Shown here: in pieces, positions 1 through 7,727 of the stretch | How the letters are laid out: each line of letters opens with the position of its first letter | How positions within the stretch are numbered: the first letter of the stretch is position 1 | Assembly: GCA_035504415.1 (NCBI GenBank) | Contig: DATJRY010000021.1 | Coordinates: 124,001 to 188,000, forward strand | Reading direction: 5' to 3' | Length of the DNA: 64,000 nucleotides | Origin: Candidatus Sulfotelmatobacter sp. | GTDB lineage: Bacteria > Vulcanimicrobiota > Vulcanimicrobiia > Vulcanimicrobiales > Vulcanimicrobiaceae | Notes under the pieces: model-generated | What the model saw: the letters and a program-made list of their open reading frames with translations, nothing else | Told to the model about the DNA's origin: nothing | The model's database searches: none | Position numbers and translations under genes: made by a program

Positions 1-573
1 GGTGACGATCAGCTGGACCGCGCTGATCTCGAGCGTCCAGAAGGCCGTGCAGTTGAGGATGAAGTTGATCCAAAAACCGACCAGGTAGCCCAGCACGAAG
101 CTGAGCGCGAACATCGCCAGGGTCGCCGCCGGCGGGACGTCGATGTGGACGACCAGCAGCGCCAGCACCAGCGACGGGACGATCAGCACCGCGTGGAAGA
201 GCACCTCGCCGGTGCCGTCGGCGAAGAACCCCAACGCAACGTTGATCGGCTTGAGGAAGTCGCTCACGATCGTGCCGTCGTGCAGCCGGTCGTGCAGCGC
301 GCGGGTCTGGTCGATGTCCATCACCAGGCCCATCAGCAGCGCCACCGCCGAGTAGGTGATCACCGCGTGCAGCGGCAGCTCGGCCGGCGTGGCATTGTGC
401 GCGTAGAGCGCCGACCACACCATCTTCAACAGGTACAAGCGCACCAGCACCGAGCCGATGCTGGTGAACACGTCGAAGCGGTACGTCGCCTCGCGCGCCA
501 TCGCCCGCGAGGCCAGCGCCAGGTACGGCGCCCAGCGAAATTTCGGCCGCGTCGTCGCGAGGGTGGCCGTCAC
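1..573 (-). CDS. ABC-2 type transporter permease (partial, runs off the window)
   Basis: Membrane subunit of an ABC-2 exporter, cut by the left edge after 191 codons. The GTG start (571-573) overlaps the TGA of the upstream ATPase gene as GTGA, so the two are translationally coupled. The visible part has hydrophobic segments around residues 33-50, 65-85, 115-140 and 145-165, and contains VLGYLVGFWINF and the polar loop HDGTIVSDFLKPINVALGFF. The layout fits the ABC-2 permeases (DUF990-like) that pair with NatA-like ATPases. The substrate cannot be told from sequence; antibiotic, lipid or polysaccharide export are all possible. Confidence 0.8.
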   Translation of the reverse strand, partial: MTATLATTRPKFRWAPYLALASRAMAREATYRFDVFTSIGSVLVRLYLLKMVWSALYAHNATPAELPLHAVITYSAVALLMGLVMDIDQTRALHDRLHDGTIVSDFLKPINVALGFFADGTGEVLFHAVLIVPSLVLALLVVHIDVPPAATLAMFALSFVLGYLVGFWINFILNCTAFWTLEISAVQLIVT

Positions 574-1577
574 GACGGCGTCCCCGCCGCGCCGTCTTGG
601 TAGCCCTCGAGGTAGATGCGGCGCACGATCCCGTCGATGTCGGGCTCGATCAGCTGCAAGTCGCTGATCTCGCAGCACGCCATCACCTGGCGGATGATCG
701 CCTCGGCCGAGGTGCGGCGGCGCTCGAAGCGCAGCCGCACGACGTTGCCCTCGCGGCTTTCGACCTCCGCGCCCTGCACGTCGAGCGGCTGATCGGGGTT
801 CGCCAGCGTCACGACCAGCGTGCGGTGGGTACCGTACTCCTCGCGCAGCCGCTCGAGGCCGCCGTCGTAGATCACCGCGCCCTCGTCGATCAGGATGACG
901 CGCCGCGCCAGCCGCTCGACGTCGGCCAGGTCGTGGGTGGTCAAGATGACGGTCGTGCCGCGCTCGCGATTGATCTCCGCGATGAACGTGCGGATCGCTT
1001 CCTTCGCCAGCACGTCCAGGCCGATGGTGGGCTCGTCGAGGTAGACGATCGGCGGATCGTGCAGCATCGCGGCGGCGAAGTCGCCGCGCATCCGTTCGCC
1101 CAGCGAGAGCTGGCGCACCGGCGTGCTCAGGAACCGCTCGAGGTCGAGCAGCTCGGCGAACGCCTTCATGTTCGCGCGATAGCGGTCGGCCGGCACATCG
1201 TAGATCGCGCGCAGCAGCTCGAACGATTCGCGCAGCGGCAGGTCCCAGTACAGCTGGCTGCGCTGACCGAAGACGACGCCGATGTTCTGCGCGTTCGCCT
1301 GCCGCTGCTCGAACGGGACGACGCCGGCGACGCGCAGCTGCCCCGACGTCGGCACCAGGATGCCGGTCAGCATCTTGATGGTCGTCGATTTACCGGCACC
1401 GTTCGGACCGAGATAGCCGACCAGCTCGCCCGGCTGCAGCGTGAAGCTCACGCCGTCGACCGCGACGGTCTCTTCGAACTCGCGCGAGAAGAGCGCCTTG
1501 ACGGCGCCCGCCAGACCGGGCTGTCGTACGATCGAGCGATAGACCTTTCGCAGGTCGACGGCTTCGATGATCGCCAT
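570..1577 (-). CDS. ABC transporter ATP-binding protein (ABC-2 exporter type)
   Basis: Nucleotide-binding subunit driving the permease encoded just downstream. The 335-residue product has Walker A GPNGAGKST at about 57-65, a variant signature LSLGE at 157-161, Walker B VYLDEPTIGLD near 175-185 and the switch His in LTTHD. The segment NIGVVFGQRSQLYWDLP is typical of ATPases paired with DUF990-type permeases. The start is placed at ATG 1575-1577 (MAIIEAVDLRK). The frame stays open to 1823, but that extension is antisense to a Lys-rich gene and unlike any ABC protein. The C-terminal ~80 residues follow the usual accessory domain. Substrate unknown. Confidence 0.9.
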   Translation of the reverse strand: MAIIEAVDLRKVYRSIVRQPGLAGAVKALFSREFEETVAVDGVSFTLQPGELVGYLGPNGAGKSTTIKMLTGILVPTSGQLRVAGVVPFEQRQANAQNIGVVFGQRSQLYWDLPLRESFELLRAIYDVPADRYRANMKAFAELLDLERFLSTPVRQLSLGERMRGDFAAAMLHDPPIVYLDEPTIGLDVLAKEAIRTFIAEINRERGTTVILTTHDLADVERLARRVILIDEGAVIYDGGLERLREEYGTHRTLVVTLANPDQPLDVQGAEVESREGNVVRLRFERRRTSAEAIIRQVMACCEISDLQLIEPDIDGIVRRIYLEGYQDGAAGTPS

Positions 1578-1670
1578 GCGTTGCGTGCGGCCTTTCCATG
1601 ACCTACGCGCTGAAGCATTGTGAGGGATGGGCGGGAGGTCCCGGCCCCGGCCGGGGGGAACCCGCCAGCA

Positions 1671-1687
1671 CCGACATGCGTTGTCGG
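1671..1687. promoter_or_regulatory. Short inverted repeat upstream of the Lys-rich mini-gene
   Basis: CCGACA-TGCGT-TGTCGG is a perfect 6-bp inverted repeat with a 5-bp spacer. It lies about 60 bp before the Lys-rich ORF start and about 95 bp before the divergent ABC ATPase start. It could be an operator for either gene. No convincing -10/-35 pair was recognised beside it. Confidence 0.3.
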
Positions 1688-1746
1688 TCTCCCGGCTCGT
1701 CGTCTTCGACGGGGCCGAGGTCGCGTACGAAAGGGGGTGTCCCAGC

Positions 1747-1809
1747 ATGGCTGCCAAGAAGAAGGTCGCGAAGAAGAAGCCCGCCTCGAAGTCGAAGAAG
1801 AAGAAGTAA
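1747..1809 (+). CDS. 20-residue Lys-rich mini-protein
   Basis: Very short basic peptide, MAAKKKVAKKKPASKSKKKK: 12 of 20 residues are Lys and the rest are Ala, Val, Ser, Pro and Met. A purine-rich ribosome site (AAAGGGGGTG) ends 7 bases before the ATG. A strong hairpin terminator follows at 1868-1899, so the short frame looks like a complete transcription unit. The composition is like the AKKK tails of histone H1-like bacterial proteins, so nucleic-acid binding is a reasonable guess. It could also be a low-complexity fortuity, since the antisense strand is open too. Confidence 0.5.
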   Translation: MAAKKKVAKKKPASKSKKKK

Positions 1810-1867
1810 CCTCTTCTCCTCAAACTTCACCGATTATCGATACGAAGACTTTACGTCATTATTCGAG

Positions 1868-1899
1868 AGAAAGCGCGGCCGGCAACGACCGCGCTTTCT
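1868..1899. terminator. Bidirectional hairpin terminator
   Basis: AGAAAGCGCGG (1868-1878) and CCGCGCTTTCT (1889-1899) form a perfect 11-bp stem with a 10-nt loop. The plus-strand 3' side ends CTTTCTTGTTTG. It separates the convergent Lys-rich gene and SRPBCC gene and probably serves both. Confidence 0.75.
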
Positions 1900-1917
1900 T
1901 GTTTGTCTCGCGCGCGG

Positions 1918-2343
1918 TCACGAGCCGGTCGACGCGAGCTCGGTCAGGCGCCGCAGGTTCGACTCCATCCCGCCGGCGATGCGCCGCGCGGCCGGATCCA
2001 CCAGCAACCCCGCCAGCGGGCCGCTGCCGGCGACGGTCTGCGTGACCTCGGTTCCCGCACCGGTCGTTCGCAGGTCCCAGCGCAGGCGCAGCGCCGCGAG
2101 CGGACCGACCGTCACCAGCAGCGCCAGCGTGCGGCCGGGGACGACTTCTTCGACCCGCAGCGCGGTCTGCGGCGCGCCCTTCGGCTTGGTGGTGACGACC
2201 GTTCCCGCCGCCAGCTCGCCCTCGAGCGTCATCCATTCGACGCCCGGGTTCCAGCGCGACCAGCCGCGGCCGTCGAGCAGCACCGCCCACACGCGGTCGG
2301 GTGCGGCGCCGGTCGTGACGGCGGCGGTCGCGCGGACACTCAC
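1918..2343 (-). CDS. SRPBCC (START-like) family protein
   Basis: A 141-residue single-domain protein of the SRPBCC/polyketide-cyclase-like fold, which forms a cavity for small hydrophobic ligands. Features are the N-terminal APDRVWAVLLDGRGWSRWNP (the usual start of this family), the acidic/hydrophobic strand pattern, a LRWDLRTTGAGTEVTQT strand pair, and a C-terminal amphipathic helix from about residue 115. The GTG start at 2341-2343 overlaps the TGA of the S9 peptidase gene (GTGA), so it is cotranscribed and probably coupled. Ligand unknown. Confidence 0.75.
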   Translation of the reverse strand: MSVRATAAVTTGAAPDRVWAVLLDGRGWSRWNPGVEWMTLEGELAAGTVVTTKPKGAPQTALRVEEVVPGRTLALLVTVGPLAALRLRWDLRTTGAGTEVTQTVAGSGPLAGLLVDPAARRIAGGMESNLRRLTELASTGS

Positions 2344-4487
2344 CGCAGCGTGCGCTCCCACCACGCCAGCATCGTCGCGTCGACGTAGCGGGTCTGGTCG
2401 ACGCCGCTGGGGCCATGCCGCATCCCCGGCACCACGCGGTAGTCCACCACCTTGCCGCTCCGCATGAACGCCGCCAGCAGCGTCTGCGAGTTCATCAGGT
2501 GGACGTTGTCGTCGGAAGCGCCCTGGATCACCAGCAGCGCCGATTGCAGCCGGCCGGCCGCCGGCAGCACGGCGGCTCGGTCGTAGACCGCCGCCTGCGC
2601 CTTGGGCATCCCCAAGTACCGCTCGGTATAGGCCGAGTCGTAGAAGCGCCAGTCCGACGGCGGCGCCCCGGCGATCGCGCTGTGGAACACGCCCGGCGCG
2701 TGGGTCACGGTGTAGGCCGTCAAATAGCCGCCGTAGCTCCAGCCGTACAGCCCCAGCCGCGCCGGATCGACGAAGGGCTGGCGGCGCAGCCAAGCGGCAC
2801 CTGCCAGCGGACCCGCGATCGCGATCGTTCCCATCCGGTGCGAGAACAGCGCCGCGTTGGCGCTGCGATCGTTGCGCGAGGCCGGACCGTCGACGGTGAA
2901 GACGATGAAGCCGCGCTCGGCCAGCAGCTGGTCGAACAGCCCCGGCCAGCGGTCGTCGGAGGGGACGCCCCACGAGACCGGCAGCGGTCCGCCGTAGACC
3001 GTGACGATCACCGGGTAGCGCCGGCTCGGATCGAACCCGGGCGGCACGATCATCCAGGCGTCGAGCGGCCCGTGCGCCGAGGGGATCTGGAGCAGCCGCG
3101 GCGCGCCCAGGTCGAAGCGCGCCAACGAGCGGCTCGTGAAGACGACGGCCTTCCCGCCGCCGATCGTGCGACGGTAGACGACCGGCGGCTGCCCGAGCGC
3201 GGACCAGGTGTCGATGAACGTCCGGCCGCGCGGAGGCATGACGACCGCGTGCGCGCCCGGCTCGGGCGTCAGGTCGGCCGGTGCGCCGCGCCCCAGCGGA
3301 AAGCGCAACAGCGCGTGGTCGCGACGCGTCGGCGCGAGCGCGTCGACGTAGACGGCCCCGTGCGCCTCGTCGAGCTGCGCGACGTCGCCGACCGGCGTCG
3401 TCCCGGTCAGCAAGCGCGCCGCGCCGTTGCGCGCGTCGATCAGCCACAGCCCCGCGACGCCGCTGCGCGTCGAGATCCAGAGAAAGCGCCGGCCGTCGCG
3501 CAAGAACTGCGGCGCGGGCGCGACCTCGAGGAAATGCGCGTCGGACTCGCGCAGCAGCGTGCGCGGTACGCCGCCGCCGGCCGGAAACGCGGTCAGACGC
3601 AGATGCTGTTGCGCGCGGTCGAGGATCTCGTCGACGACGGCGTGCCCGTTCGGCGTCCAGGCGAACGAGACCAGGTATTCGTCGCGCGGCGCGCCGTCGT
3701 AGAGCGTGCGCACCGCGCCGCCGCCCGCGGCGACGACGCGCAGCGAGACGTGCGGGTTCTTCTCCCCCGCCAGCGGATAGCGCTGGTGCTCGACGCTGTT
3801 GTCGGGCACGTCGAGGTACTGCTGGATCGGATAGTCGGTGACCGGCGTGTCGTCGAAGCGCAAGAACGCGATGCGCGTGCCGTCGGGCGACCACGCGTAG
3901 GCGTGCGAGACGTCCATCTCCTCGCTGTAGAGCCAGTCGGGATCGCCGTTGAGCACGCTGGCCGAACCGTCGCGCGTCAGGCGCGTCGTGCGGCCGTCGG
4001 CGAGCCGTACGATCTCCAGGTCGCCGTCGTGGACGAAGGCGACGCGGCTGCCGTCGGGCGACCATTGCGGGTCGTCGGCACCATGGGCCAGCACGTGCGG
4101 ATGGCCGCCGGCGGCGTCGGCCACGTCGAGCGCGTCGCCGTCGACGTACGCGATGCGCCGCGCGTCCGGCGACCAGACGATCTGGCCGATCGCGCGCGAG
4201 CGGCTGCCGCGCTGCGAGCTGCGCGCGGCGAACAGCGGGCGATCGCTGCCGTCGCGCAGATCGTGCAGCCAGAGCTGGGGCGGGGCGTGCGGCCGGGTGG
4301 CCGGAACGGTGTAGACGTAGCGCGAGCCGTCGGGCGCCCAGGTGAAGCCGTTCGGCGGCCGGCCGGTGGCCGGGACCAGCCCGGCCACGTCGTCGACGGT
4401 GAGCTGTTCGCCGGCGAAGGCCGGCGGCGCCGACCAGCCCAGGACCGAGGCGACCGCGAGCAGGGCAACGACGAGGCGAACGAGCAA
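2340..4487 (-). CDS. Exported S9 family prolyl oligopeptidase (DPP IV-like)
   Basis: Secreted or periplasmic serine peptidase, predicted to cut N-terminal dipeptides from peptides. The 715-residue product starts at TTG 4485-4487, preceded by GGGAG 7 bases upstream. That start gives a clean signal peptide (LVVALLAVASVLGWSAPPAFA). Residues about 40-440 carry beta-propeller repeats such as WSPDARRIAYVDGD and WSPDGTRIAFLRFDD (DPPIV_N). The hydrolase domain has nucleophile Ser584 in GWSYGGY, then Asp in SDDNVHL and His in MRHGPSG. The spacing is that of S9B enzymes. The SRPBCC gene follows with a 4-base overlap. Confidence 0.88.
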   Translation of the reverse strand: MLVRLVVALLAVASVLGWSAPPAFAGEQLTVDDVAGLVPATGRPPNGFTWAPDGSRYVYTVPATRPHAPPQLWLHDLRDGSDRPLFAARSSQRGSRSRAIGQIVWSPDARRIAYVDGDALDVADAAGGHPHVLAHGADDPQWSPDGSRVAFVHDGDLEIVRLADGRTTRLTRDGSASVLNGDPDWLYSEEMDVSHAYAWSPDGTRIAFLRFDDTPVTDYPIQQYLDVPDNSVEHQRYPLAGEKNPHVSLRVVAAGGGAVRTLYDGAPRDEYLVSFAWTPNGHAVVDEILDRAQQHLRLTAFPAGGGVPRTLLRESDAHFLEVAPAPQFLRDGRRFLWISTRSGVAGLWLIDARNGAARLLTGTTPVGDVAQLDEAHGAVYVDALAPTRRDHALLRFPLGRGAPADLTPEPGAHAVVMPPRGRTFIDTWSALGQPPVVYRRTIGGGKAVVFTSRSLARFDLGAPRLLQIPSAHGPLDAWMIVPPGFDPSRRYPVIVTVYGGPLPVSWGVPSDDRWPGLFDQLLAERGFIVFTVDGPASRNDRSANAALFSHRMGTIAIAGPLAGAAWLRRQPFVDPARLGLYGWSYGGYLTAYTVTHAPGVFHSAIAGAPPSDWRFYDSAYTERYLGMPKAQAAVYDRAAVLPAAGRLQSALLVIQGASDDNVHLMNSQTLLAAFMRSGKVVDYRVVPGMRHGPSGVDQTRYVDATMLAWWERTLR

Positions 4488-4500
4488 CGGACGACTCCCG

Positions 4501-5001
4501 ATGGACGATAGCGAGCAGAACCCGATCGTCGCGATGGCGCAGAAGATCCGCGCACGCCGCGAGTTGGGAGCGGCGATCGATTCGGCGACCGCCGAGACGC
4601 CCCCCGGTGCGGCCGGCGATGCGGCGGCGCGTTTCGCCGCGCTGGGCGAGGTCGTCGCGCTGGGGGCGAAGCGCCTCAACGCGATCCTCGGGCGCAAGAA
4701 CGGCATCACCGTCGTGCGCTTGAACGACCCGCCACGCCTGCGGATCCGCTTTCGCGACCAGCGCATCGCGCTCGACCTCGAACCGCAACAGCAGCTGGTG
4801 CTGGTGAGCGGCGCGGGCTTGGACGGTGAGTACCAATTCGTCGAGAGCGCGACGCCGGCCCTGATGAACCTCTCGCGGCTCTCGACCGAAGCCGGCTACG
4901 GCGAGACGCTGACCGGTTCGGGTTTGCTCAAGACGATCGCCGCGGACGCGGAGCTGCCGCGGCCCGCCCACCTCGACGAGCCGGGGCCGATGCGCTTCTG
5001 A
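4501..5001 (+). CDS. Conserved-looking hypothetical protein, 166 aa
   Basis: Unrecognised soluble protein. The N-terminal ~45 residues are Ala/Glu-rich helix, followed by RFAALGEVVALGAKRLNAIL and a beta-rich part with RIRFRDQRIALDLEP. There is no signal peptide or membrane segment. Codon use is like neighbouring genes, and the third-position GC pattern supports coding. The ATG at 4501 lies only 13 bp from the divergent peptidase start and has no clear ribosome site, so the message may be leaderless or the start may lie elsewhere. Its 3' end overlaps the convergent nth gene by 74 bp. Confidence 0.6.
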   Translation: MDDSEQNPIVAMAQKIRARRELGAAIDSATAETPPGAAGDAAARFAALGEVVALGAKRLNAILGRKNGITVVRLNDPPRLRIRFRDQRIALDLEPQQQLVLVSGAGLDGEYQFVESATPALMNLSRLSTEAGYGETLTGSGLLKTIAADAELPRPAHLDEPGPMRF

Positions 5002-5689
5002 CCCCGCGCGCCGCGACCCGTTCGGCGAGCGCGCGGGCGACCAGCGGGCGCGACGGACACATCGTCACCGGACACGTGCCGCACAGCGGCGTCGGCGCCT
5101 TGCAGACCTGCCGGCCGTGCAAGATCAGCCAGTGGTGCGCGAAGCGCCACTTCTCACGCGGCACGAGCGCCGTCACGTCTTCTTCCACCCCGCGCGGCGT
5201 CGTCGCCAGCGTCAAGCCGAGCCGGTGCGCGACGCGAAACACGTGCGTGTCGACGGCGAACGCCGCTTCCTCGAAGGCGACCGACATCACGACGTTAGCC
5301 GTCTTGCGGCCGACGCCGGGCAGCGCTTCGAGCGACTCGCGATCCGCCGGGACCTGGCCGCCGTGCTCGCCCATCAGACCTTGCGCCGCCGCGATGATGT
5401 TCTTGGCCTTCATCCGGAAGAAGCCGCACGACTTGATGATCTTCTCGACGTCGAGCTGCTTCGCGCGCGCCAGCGCGGCCGCGTCGGGATATTTCGCGAA
5501 CAGCGCCGGCGTGATCAGGTTGACCCGCGCATCGGTGCACTGCGCGCTCAAGATGACCGCGACCAGCAGCTGGAACGGGTTGGTGTACTCGAGCGCGGTG
5601 ACGGCGTGCGGGTAGGTCGCTTCGAGGATCGCCAGCTCCGCGCGCGCGACGGCACGGGTGACCTTGCGCTTGGGGAACGGGATCGCCAC
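4928..5689 (-). CDS. nth: Endonuclease III (oxidised-pyrimidine DNA glycosylase/AP lyase)
   Basis: Base-excision repair enzyme that removes oxidised pyrimidines and cleaves abasic sites. The 253-residue product has the N-terminal helix ending NPFQLLVAVILSAQCTDARV, helix-hairpin-helix LPGVGRKTANVV with the catalytic Lys, and the catalytic Asp in AVDTHVFRV. Iron-sulfur Cys follow in CKAPTPLCGTCPVTMC. The Cys spacing reads C-X6-C-X2-C-X4-C, where the usual spacing is X6-X2-X5. The last ~40 residues (Arg/Ala-rich) extend beyond the E. coli length and overlap the convergent gene. The start is GTG 5687-5689. Confidence 0.92.
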   Translation of the reverse strand: MAIPFPKRKVTRAVARAELAILEATYPHAVTALEYTNPFQLLVAVILSAQCTDARVNLITPALFAKYPDAAALARAKQLDVEKIIKSCGFFRMKAKNIIAAAQGLMGEHGGQVPADRESLEALPGVGRKTANVVMSVAFEEAAFAVDTHVFRVAHRLGLTLATTPRGVEEDVTALVPREKWRFAHHWLILHGRQVCKAPTPLCGTCPVTMCPSRPLVARALAERVAARGVRSASAPARRGGRAAAAPRPRRSS

Positions 5690-5739
5690 GGGGTGGGACG
5701 TTCGCGCCCCGCGAGCGATTCCTAGCTTCCACGACGAGC

Positions 5740-5773
5740 CTGCCCGCGAGCGATAGCGATCGCTCGCGGGCAG
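5740..5773. terminator. Perfect 15-bp hairpin between the DUF4397 lipoprotein gene and nth
   Basis: CTGCCCGCGAGCGAT (5740-5754), loop AGCG, then its exact reverse complement (5759-5773). It lies 14 bases past the lipoprotein stop codon and about 50 bp ahead of nth, both on the minus strand. There is no U-tract, so it may act as a weak terminator, an mRNA 3' stabiliser or a dyad operator for nth. Confidence 0.55.
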
Positions 5774-5787
5774 TTCACCGATGCCGA

Positions 5788-6669
5788 CTACTTGTTGTCG
5801 AACACCGCCAGGACGGTCGTGCCGCCGACGCAGGGCGAGGCGCCGGTCGGAGCGGTCACGCAGTCGATCGCGAACAGCGACACGCCGGTGTAGTTGGTGA
5901 CGCCGATCGGCGGGATCGCACCGGTCGTGTCGGGTTGCGTCGGGGGCTGGGTGCCGCCCACGATCGCGCTGGACGCCTGCACGTTGTACGTCGGCGTGAG
6001 CGGCGAACCGGCCGTCGGCGTCGTGGCGTTGCCCGGTGAGGGTCCGACCGAGTATTCGACCACGCCGGTGCCTTGCGAGCTCACGACGTCACCGACCGGA
6101 ACGACCGGCTCCACGGTCGTCGCGCTGGCGGGATACGACGTCGTCGAGATCAGCGTCGTCGCCGGCACGCCGTTGGCGTCCGCGCCCCACGAGATGTTGC
6201 TCACGCCGGTCGCGTTGAGAGCCGGCGAGGCATGGTGCAGCCGCGCAGCGCCGGTGTTGGTGTACGCTTCGTCGTTGAAGACCAGGCAGGTGTGGTTCGC
6301 GCCGCTGCCCGCGACGACGATCGTGTAGTTCTGGCCGCCGTTGAGCGTCGGAATGCTGCACACCGGGAGATCGGTGGTCCCCGACGACGGGTTGTCGACT
6401 TCGAAGTTGTACGTGCCGACCGAGTAGCCGGCGAACGCCGTGATCGCGCCGTACGCGAAGTTCGACGCCGCCGGCGTCGTAGGCCGCGTACCCGAGCTCG
6501 GCCAGAACAGATAGTTGATCGTCGCCAGGTCGGGCGCGGCGTTCAGGAAGCGCACCTGCGCGTCTTGCGCGGAGACGCCGGTGTTGACGACGCTCGACCC
6601 GTTGCCGCCGCACGCGGCGAGCGCGAGCGTCGAAACAGCGAGGAGCGTAGCGAGACGGAATCGTTGCAT
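5788..6669 (-). CDS. DUF4397 domain lipoprotein
   Basis: Cell-surface lipoprotein of 293 residues. The signal peptide ends in lipobox LALAAC, giving Cys20 as the lipid anchor, followed by a GGNGSS spacer. The start of the mature domain, AQVRFLNAAPDL, is the hallmark of DUF4397, a beta-sandwich family whose role is unknown. The rest is Thr/Ser/Gly-rich with aromatic strands, and the C-terminus has a Cys pair (IDCVTAPTGASPC) that could form a disulfide. It is transcribed alone, between mutY and nth. Confidence 0.8.
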   Translation of the reverse strand: MQRFRLATLLAVSTLALAACGGNGSSVVNTGVSAQDAQVRFLNAAPDLATINYLFWPSSGTRPTTPAASNFAYGAITAFAGYSVGTYNFEVDNPSSGTTDLPVCSIPTLNGGQNYTIVVAGSGANHTCLVFNDEAYTNTGAARLHHASPALNATGVSNISWGADANGVPATTLISTTSYPASATTVEPVVPVGDVVSSQGTGVVEYSVGPSPGNATTPTAGSPLTPTYNVQASSAIVGGTQPPTQPDTTGAIPPIGVTNYTGVSLFAIDCVTAPTGASPCVGGTTVLAVFDNK

Positions 6670-6752
6670 TGCTGGGAGTGCCTCGTTTGCTTGAATGGTG
6701 AAGGCTCGGTACCGCCGACGAGCGGCACGTACACGTGGGACGAGTCGGTCGC

Positions 6753-6779
6753 ATCCTACCTCGCCATCGCGCGAAGCAA
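6753..6779 (-). promoter_or_regulatory. Candidate sigma-70-type promoter for the DUF4397 gene
   Basis: Read on the minus strand, TTGCTT (6774-6779) and TAGGAT (6753-6758) are separated by 15 bp and lie about 85 bp ahead of the lipoprotein start. Each matches four of six consensus bases. The spacer is short, so this is tentative. Confidence 0.3.
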
Positions 6780-6815
6780 ACTTTTCGCCGATGAGAAATC
6801 GCTGAGTGTTGAACC

Positions 6816-7727
6816 TCAGCGCAAGCGAACGGCCGTATCGTCACGCGCGACGATGCCCTCGCGCACCAGTGCGTCGACGACGCTCGGGATCTCCGGCAGC
6901 CGATCGGGCGGTACGACGCCGGCCAAATCGCGCTGCAGCGCGTCGATCGCGAGCGTCTGCCCGCTCGCGACGTCGCGCAAGCGATCGATCACGCGCCCGC
7001 GCAAGAAGCGCGTCGTGCGTTCGAACGGGATCGCTTCTTGCGGCGTGCGCCGAGCGTGCGCTCGCGCCCGTTCCGCCAGCGTCACGGCGTCGACCGGGGC
7101 AGCAGCGCACGCGTCGCGCAACGGACAGACCAGGCACTTGGCGGCGCGCGCCGTGCACAGCGTCGCACCCAGATCCATCAGCGCGGAGTTCCAATCGTGC
7201 GCGGTGCCCGCCGGCACGCCGGCGCGCAAGAGCGCGTCGAGCGTGCGGTCGTCGGCGAGCGGCGGATGCTCGAGCCCGTACGCGACGCGGTGCGCGACGC
7301 GCCGCAGATTGACGTCCACCGCGGCGTCGTCGTGCTCGAACGCGAACACGCGGACCGCGGCGGCGGTGTAGGCCCCGATCCCGGGCAGCGCGCGCAGCGC
7401 GTGCGGGTCATCGGGCAGCACGCCGCCGTGACGCTCGACGACCAGCCGGGCCAGGGCGTGCAGACGCTGCGCGCGGCTGTTGTAGCCCAGCCCGCGCCAC
7501 GCGCGGATGACGTCGGCCGGCTCCGCCGCGGCCAGCGTCGCGAAGTCGGGAAAGCGGGCGATGAACGCCTCGTAGAGCGGGATGACGCGTTCGACTTGCG
7601 TCTGCTGCAGCATCGACTCGCTGATCAGCACCCGGTAGGGATCGCGAGTACGGCGCCAGGGCAAGTGCGTGCGGCCGTGGCGCGCGTACCACGCCAGCAG
7701 CGCGGCCGACGGAAACGGCGTGCTCAG
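6816..7727 (-). CDS. mutY: A/G-specific adenine DNA glycosylase
   Basis: Removes adenine mispaired with 8-oxoguanine. Motifs in order: catalytic Glu in SESMLQQTQVERV, hairpin LPGIGAYTAAAV, catalytic Asp in AVDVNLRRVAHR, and a canonical 4Fe-4S loop CTARAAKCLVCPLRDAC (X6-X2-X5). The product is about 303 residues. The C-terminal ~95 residues do not look like the MutT-like 8-oxoG recognition domain of E. coli MutY; they resemble a short winged-helix segment. No ATG, GTG or TTG fits the start. A CTG at 7725-7727, overlapping the upstream TGA, sits eight residues before SAALLAWYARHG and is the best choice. Confidence 0.88.
   Translation of the reverse strand: MSTPFPSAALLAWYARHGRTHLPWRRTRDPYRVLISESMLQQTQVERVIPLYEAFIARFPDFATLAAAEPADVIRAWRGLGYNSRAQRLHALARLVVERHGGVLPDDPHALRALPGIGAYTAAAVRVFAFEHDDAAVDVNLRRVAHRVAYGLEHPPLADDRTLDALLRAGVPAGTAHDWNSALMDLGATLCTARAAKCLVCPLRDACAAAPVDAVTLAERARAHARRTPQEAIPFERTTRFLRGRVIDRLRDVASGQTLAIDALQRDLAGVVPPDRLPEIPSVVDALVREGIVARDDTAVRLR

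Noticed and set aside
1578-1823. N-terminal extension of the ABC ATPase to 417 residues
   Set aside because: The extra 82 residues are Phe/Arg-rich antisense of the Lys-rich gene; family similarity begins at MAIIEAVDLRK.
1955-1985. tRNA-like GGTTCGA(C)TCC sequence
   Set aside because: It lies inside the SRPBCC coding frame and no cloverleaf arms can be drawn around it.
2415-4511. Long open frame on the plus strand opposite the S9 peptidase
   Set aside because: Arg/His/Gln-rich shadow typical of high-GC antisense frames; the minus strand has clear S9 motifs.
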